Shown here: positions 15,004 to 18,041 of the stretch, one piece after another
How the letters are laid out: every line of letters begins with the position of its first letter
Numbering within the stretch: the first letter of the stretch is position 1
Assembly: GCA_039767595.1 (NCBI GenBank)
Contig: JBDNBY010000078.1
Coordinates: 1-18,041, forward strand
Direction: 5' to 3'
Source: JBDNBY01 sp039767595
GTDB lineage: Bacteria > Pseudomonadota > Alphaproteobacteria > Rhodobacterales > Rhodobacteraceae
DNA length: 18,041 nt
Made by a program: the position numbers and the translations under genes
Notes under the pieces: generated by a model
What the model saw: only the letters and a program-made list of their open reading frames with translations
Database searches by the model: none
What the model was told of the DNA's origin: nothing

Positions 15004-15368
15004 ACAGCACCCTCCTTGGGCGAAAGCGCCAAGGACACTGTGATGGCCGCATGAGCTATAATCGTGCGTCGTTGATTTACGTCCTTCGGATGGGGAACAT
15101 CTAAACCACCTGCAACAGTTGTTATATTGATCTGTCCATATGGGAAAATACTATAGAGATCCTCTTGTTCAACTTGGGCTGGCTCTTGGCAGGCGATCTC
15201 TACGTCAATCATCATATCGGATTTATCTGCGCCAAAGACCTCTGCAACGTTGATGGAATGGTGCCAAAGCGCGTCTTCTATCGCACGGCGGGCCGCTTTG
15301 GTATAGCTGCCGGAGCGCAGCGCACTGCCCGTGCCCCGCTCAAAAAGTAAGGGTGTCTTGTGGGTCAT
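15000..15368 (-). CDS. Lin0512-family protein, first paralog
   Basis: 122-residue member of the same uncharacterised family, first gene of the three-gene operon. It begins with a strand (PLLFERGTGSAL), then SYTKAARRAIEDAL, and has DVEIACQEPAQV, FPYGQI and TVAGGLDVPHP, which line up with the second paralog. There is no signal peptide or membrane segment, so it is cytoplasmic. AAGGAGG lies just upstream of the ATG at 15368, the strongest ribosome binding site in the operon. The family is usually a single gene. The pair here, alike in layout but diverged throughout, looks like an old duplication, not a recent one. Confidence 0.75.
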   Translation of the reverse strand: MTHKTPLLFERGTGSALRSGSYTKAARRAIEDALWHHSINVAEVFGADKSDMMIDVEIACQEPAQVEQEDLYSIFPYGQINITTVAGGLDVPHPKDVNQRRTIIAHAAITVSLALSPKEGAV

Positions 15369-15449
15369 GGGCGAGCCTCCTTAACGGTGTATCATGCTAT
15401 AGAACTGTGGGCATCGTTCTTAGACCTAGGCGTGCCCGCACTTGCATAT

Positions 15450-15494
15450 GCGTATCAGATCGCTTTCAAATTACAAAATCTAATTCTGATACGC
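15450..15494. promoter_or_regulatory. 10-bp inverted repeat upstream of the Lin0512 operon
   Basis: GCGTATCAGA (15450-15459) and TCTGATACGC (15485-15494) are exact reverse complements separated by 25 bp. They lie 82 bp upstream of the Lin0512 operon start and 44 bp past the permease stop, both genes reading on the - strand. No T-run follows on that strand, so an operator with two half-sites about 35 bp apart is more likely than a terminator. Confidence 0.45.
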
Positions 15495-15537
15495 CATGCT
15501 ACGATCGCACCCGAATTAACTCAGTAAGATATAGCTA

Positions 15538-16557
15538 CTAAATGCGAGGCCCGACAAAATGCCCCCCCATCCCCAAACCAAGATAGGCCACAAAGACAGG
15601 GCGCCGCACTAAGGCAAACACAGCTGTCATTGCTGGAATAGAGGTGACGCCACCGGCCACCATAAAAGTCATCGCAGCCCCTTGTGTCATGCCCTGATCA
15701 ATGAGGCTGGACACAATCGCAGGCGCAGCGTAACCGTTCAAATAGGCCGGCGCACCGACAAACGCACTGATGAAAATCGGTTGTAATCCTGAGCCACCAA
15801 CGATGCCCGCGATCGCTTCAGCCGGAATATATTCAAGCATCAGGCTTTCAAACACATAGGCGAGCGAGAGCCATTTCAGCAAAAAGAGGCCGTTACTGCG
15901 CACCTCAGACCCAAAGGTCTGTAGGCGCTGATTTTCAGACCAAAACGACCACACAGGCTTGCCTTCATACGGCTTACTGCTGCAACAGCCCCCACAGGAT
16001 GACGAGGATGAGTTGAGTAAAATATCTTGAAAATACCCTGCGCTCACGGCCAGACGAACGGCAAAGCCACCAAATAGGCCAAGGCTCACGGCCGCCACAG
16101 TCTTCGCAACAGCAAAGCTCCACCCAAGTTCACCAGAGGTGATCACGAAAATGGCCGGATCCATGATAGGCGAGGCTAACCATAGGGCCATCACCGCCGA
16201 CAAAGGCGTTCTGACTGCCAAAAGTGCAGCAATAAACGGGATAATCTCACATGAACAAAAGGGAGATAACCCACCAACCAAGGACGCGAGGATAATCATA
16301 CGCGTCTCATTGCCCTGAAAGGCGCGCGCAACAAGCGTTTCTGCGCCTGTCGCTTTGAGAAAACCAATGGCCAAAATCGCAAAGAGGATAAAGGGCAATG
16401 TGCCTAAAACTGTGTTAATCGCAAATTCAAAGCTGGGCACGACTTGCATGGGATCAAAAAACGCCAGCGCGGCAAAAATAACTGCGATCACGAGCCAGAC
16501 ACGGTCAATTCGGCTTGCCATGCTCCACCCTGTGTTGCGAATTTCAATAAACGACAT
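15538..16557 (-). CDS. Permease of the ArsP/DUF318 family (candidate arsenical or metal efflux)
   Basis: Polytopic inner-membrane permease (family once called DUF318, includes ArsP and Cu/Zn exporters of the SO_0444 group). From the ATG at 16557 it has 339 residues and about eight to ten hydrophobic segments. The first half carries the family hallmark SPFCSCEIIPF, with a C-x-C pair; a cytoplasmic or connecting loop carries SSSSSCGGCCSS, a cysteine cluster fit for a soft metal or metalloid. The second half repeats a GAPAYLNGYAAP motif at the equivalent symmetric position. TGATG overlap with the arsR stop and the GGAGAGG before it show translational coupling. An in-frame GTG at 16560 is a possible but weaker start. 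The ArsR partner has arsenic-type cysteines, so efflux of trivalent or methylated arsenicals is the best guess; copper or zinc is the alternative. Confidence 0.8.
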   Translation of the reverse strand: MSFIEIRNTGWSMASRIDRVWLVIAVIFAALAFFDPMQVVPSFEFAINTVLGTLPFILFAILAIGFLKATGAETLVARAFQGNETRMIILASLVGGLSPFCSCEIIPFIAALLAVRTPLSAVMALWLASPIMDPAIFVITSGELGWSFAVAKTVAAVSLGLFGGFAVRLAVSAGYFQDILLNSSSSSCGGCCSSKPYEGKPVWSFWSENQRLQTFGSEVRSNGLFLLKWLSLAYVFESLMLEYIPAEAIAGIVGGSGLQPIFISAFVGAPAYLNGYAAPAIVSSLIDQGMTQGAAMTFMVAGGVTSIPAMTAVFALVRRPVFVAYLGLGMGGHFVGPRI

Positions 16558-16859
16558 CACGCCTCTCCTTTTGGGCTATCGGCACAACACTCTTCGGTCA
16601 AAAACGATAAAAGACTGTCCATCTGTGAATAGTTGGCACAGTTTACAATCGTACGGCCAGATCGCACTTGAGCAATCAGGTCTGCCTCTTTTAATGCAGA
16701 GATATGATGCGAGAGCGTTGAAGCTGGGATGCCTAAATGATTTTGAATATCGCCAACGGGCAAGCCTTCATGACCTGCCCGCACTAACAATCGATAGATC
16801 CGAAGACGATGCGCATTCCCTAGAGCCATTAAAATCAGTGCCGCCTTTTCCTCGTTCAT
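16557..16859 (-). CDS. arsR: ArsR-family metalloregulator
   Basis: Dimeric winged-helix repressor that releases DNA on binding its ligand, 100 residues. The helix-turn-helix is at about 33-58 (LPVGDIQNHLGIPASTLSHHISAL), followed by a beta wing (GRTIVNCANY). The usual ELCVCDL metal-binding helix of E. coli ArsR is absent. Instead cysteines occur at C74 and as a CC pair C91/C92 near the C-terminus, in LLSFLTEECC. This resembles the Acidithiobacillus-type arsenite sensors that bind As(III) through C-terminal cysteines. GAGG precedes the ATG at 16859. It is the first gene of an arsR-permease operon and presumably represses it. Confidence 0.92.
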   Translation of the reverse strand: MNEEKAALILMALGNAHRLRIYRLLVRAGHEGLPVGDIQNHLGIPASTLSHHISALKEADLIAQVRSGRTIVNCANYSQMDSLLSFLTEECCADSPKGEA

Positions 16860-16892
16860 CCCTCAACCATCTCTCTACATTGTTTCCATAAA

Positions 16893-16903
16893 ACTAGTAT
16901 AGT
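16893..16903 (-). promoter_or_regulatory. Candidate arsR promoter -10 within an inverted repeat
   Basis: On the - strand, TATACT (16901 down to 16896) is a good -10 hexamer about 37 nt before the arsR start. It sits inside the small inverted repeat ACTA-GTA-TAGT (16893-16903). No strong -35 box is visible, which would suit a repressor-controlled promoter, but the repeat is short. Confidence 0.3.
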
Positions 16904-17024
16904 CGAACCAATCTAGCAACAGTAATTTACCAATGGCGCACAAAACGGCGCAAAGGACTATTTTTAGGCTTCGACGTGTCATGAAAACTTTAAACAAACG
17001 TCGCGCAGAATTTACATAATTTTG

Positions 17025-17036
17025 ATCTCTAGAGAT
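17025..17036. repeat. 12-bp perfect palindrome before the hydrolase gene
   Basis: ATCTCTAGAGAT is its own reverse complement. It lies 21 bp before the ATG at 17058. It could be an operator or simply chance in an AT-rich leader. Confidence 0.3.
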
Positions 17037-17057
17037 TAATAAATAATAGAGCAGACA

Positions 17058-17951
17058 ATGAACGTATATCAGGTTAACGCGCTGACAGACGTCCCAATTT
17101 CGCTGCAAGTCGCTGAGGTGACAACACACCTAGAGCGGCAGCCGCCCCCCTCCTCTATTGTGATCATGATCCACGGGTATAAATTCGATCATCGGGATCC
17201 CGCGCATTGCCCGCATGCCACGATGTATCACCCGCATTCCGTTGCGACAGATTTTCGAACCCGAAGCTGGCCATCTGAGCTGAGGAAGGCCGGAGGTGAT
17301 GGCGTCGCCATTGGCTTTTCATGGCCGTCGCGCGGAACCATAAGACAGGCCTACACCACCGCAGCCCATGCCGCGATTGATCTTGCTGAACTTGTAAAAC
17401 GCTTGAAGCAAGCGTTCCCAGACACAGCCGTTCAACTCATGGCCCATTCGCTCGGCGTGCGCGTTGCCTTGGAGGCGTTTCATCAGCTCGAGGCGCATGA
17501 TATTGATCGCGCGGCATTCTTATTTCCATCAGAATATCAAAATCCAGTAGAACAGGCCGTGCGATCAGCCTTGGGAAAAACAGTTCAAATTTTAAGTATT
17601 GCCAGCAAAGAAAATTACATATTCGAGCAACTATTCTCCTGTAGGCGGCTTGCGGGCTCCGCCGCTGGCCCCGCGTTTGGCCAGTACCAACCCAAACGCC
17701 CCAATATCGCAACGCTTTGGATTGACCAAGCTCACGTTATCGCACGGCTCAATGATCTTGGCATAGGAATAGAGCGGCGCGAAAAGCGTATCTGCCATTG
17801 GAGCGCATACACAAGAGAAGGCATCTTCGAGTTATATTCGAAATGGCTTTTGATGCCTCAAACACTGCCTTTATATGTTTTACGAGACATCACGCACATG
17901 GATCGAAAACCGGCAAAAGACCTCGTTTGGGGCATGGGATCTCCGGCATAG
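17058..17951 (+). CDS. Alpha/beta hydrolase of unknown substrate
   Basis: 297-residue predicted serine hydrolase. The oxyanion strand is IVIMIHGYKF (34-43). The nucleophile elbow is MAHSLG with S131, an AxSxG variant of GxSxG. GFSWPSRG at about 86-93 resembles the DUF900-type hydrolases, in which a WPS segment precedes a helix and the AHSMG-like elbow. A C-terminal histidine, perhaps in DITHMD near 278, would complete the triad; the acid is not assigned. There is no signal peptide, so the protein is cytoplasmic. The ATG at 17058 lacks a strong ribosome binding site. The gene is divergent from arsR across 198 bp and monocistronic within the window. Closest guess is an esterase or lipase; I do not recognise a named family member. 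Confidence 0.8.
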   Translation: MNVYQVNALTDVPISLQVAEVTTHLERQPPPSSIVIMIHGYKFDHRDPAHCPHATMYHPHSVATDFRTRSWPSELRKAGGDGVAIGFSWPSRGTIRQAYTTAAHAAIDLAELVKRLKQAFPDTAVQLMAHSLGVRVALEAFHQLEAHDIDRAAFLFPSEYQNPVEQAVRSALGKTVQILSIASKENYIFEQLFSCRRLAGSAAGPAFGQYQPKRPNIATLWIDQAHVIARLNDLGIGIERREKRICHWSAYTREGIFELYSKWLLMPQTLPLYVLRDITHMDRKPAKDLVWGMGSPA

Positions 17952-18041
17952 CGAGCCTGGCCTGATGTGCACATGATATGTCATGCGCGAGGGTACTCAG
18001 GGGATAATCCACGCTAGTCGCTTTACTTATAAAATTCGCGC

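Noticed and set aside
16355..16891. 178-codon open frame on the + strand across the permease and arsR
   Set aside because: Antisense to two clear genes that are translationally coupled; no recognisable motif.
16900..16915. GGTTCGA on the - strand resembling a tRNA T-loop
   Set aside because: No acceptor stem, anticodon arm or D-arm around it.
16875..17129. 84-codon open frame on the - strand between arsR and the hydrolase
   Set aside because: Overlaps the hydrolase start, has no ribosome binding site and no known domain.

Overview
This window looks like a chromosomal segment from a marine alphaproteobacterium of the Roseobacter group (Rhodobacteraceae). The main reasons are a DMSP lyase of the DddP type at the left edge, the hel-type cytochrome c maturation order ccmABCDG (helABCDX in Rhodobacter capsulatus), and an alphaproteobacterial infC leader. 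GC content looks moderate for that group. No tRNA, rRNA, CRISPR array, insertion sequence or phage gene was seen. Species identification is not possible from this alone.

Left part (1-5523, all + strand): the 3' three-quarters of dddP, which continues off the left edge; a clan GH-A-like glycoside hydrolase gene broken by one in-frame TAA; intact purB; and a divergent fliG that is also broken by one in-frame TAA. Both broken genes remain open and well conserved on either side of the stop, so the lesions are recent, are read through, or are sequence errors.

Middle (5528-10994): a secreted DUF1223 thioredoxin-like protein is divergent from metY (sulfur assimilation into homocysteine). metY converges end to end with a tightly packed minus-strand operon, lrp-ccmA-ccmB-ccmC-ccmD-ccmG, which exports and handles heme and reduces apocytochrome thiols for c-type cytochrome assembly. 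An Lrp/AsnC regulator is its first gene.

Translation and cold-response block (11090-13882): infC, probably using an ATA start codon, converges on a cspA-family gene across a bidirectional terminator. The 463-bp divergent region between cspA and an RhlE-like DEAD-box helicase holds a promoter-like element, a 19-bp palindrome and a hairpin, consistent with a structured, regulated leader.

Right part (13884-17951): a minus-strand operon of two tandem Lin0512-family paralogs and a class II aldolase/adducin-like protein, all overlapping, with no characterised function. This is the best candidate here for an undescribed system. It is followed by an arsR-permease pair of arsenical type and an orphan alpha/beta hydrolase.

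Several leaders carry strong inverted repeats. The clearest are an 11-bp stem that swallows the fliG Shine-Dalgarno sequence, a nested repeat before metY, and a 12-bp sequence shared between the metY and helicase promoter regions with identical spacing to a downstream TAGG.
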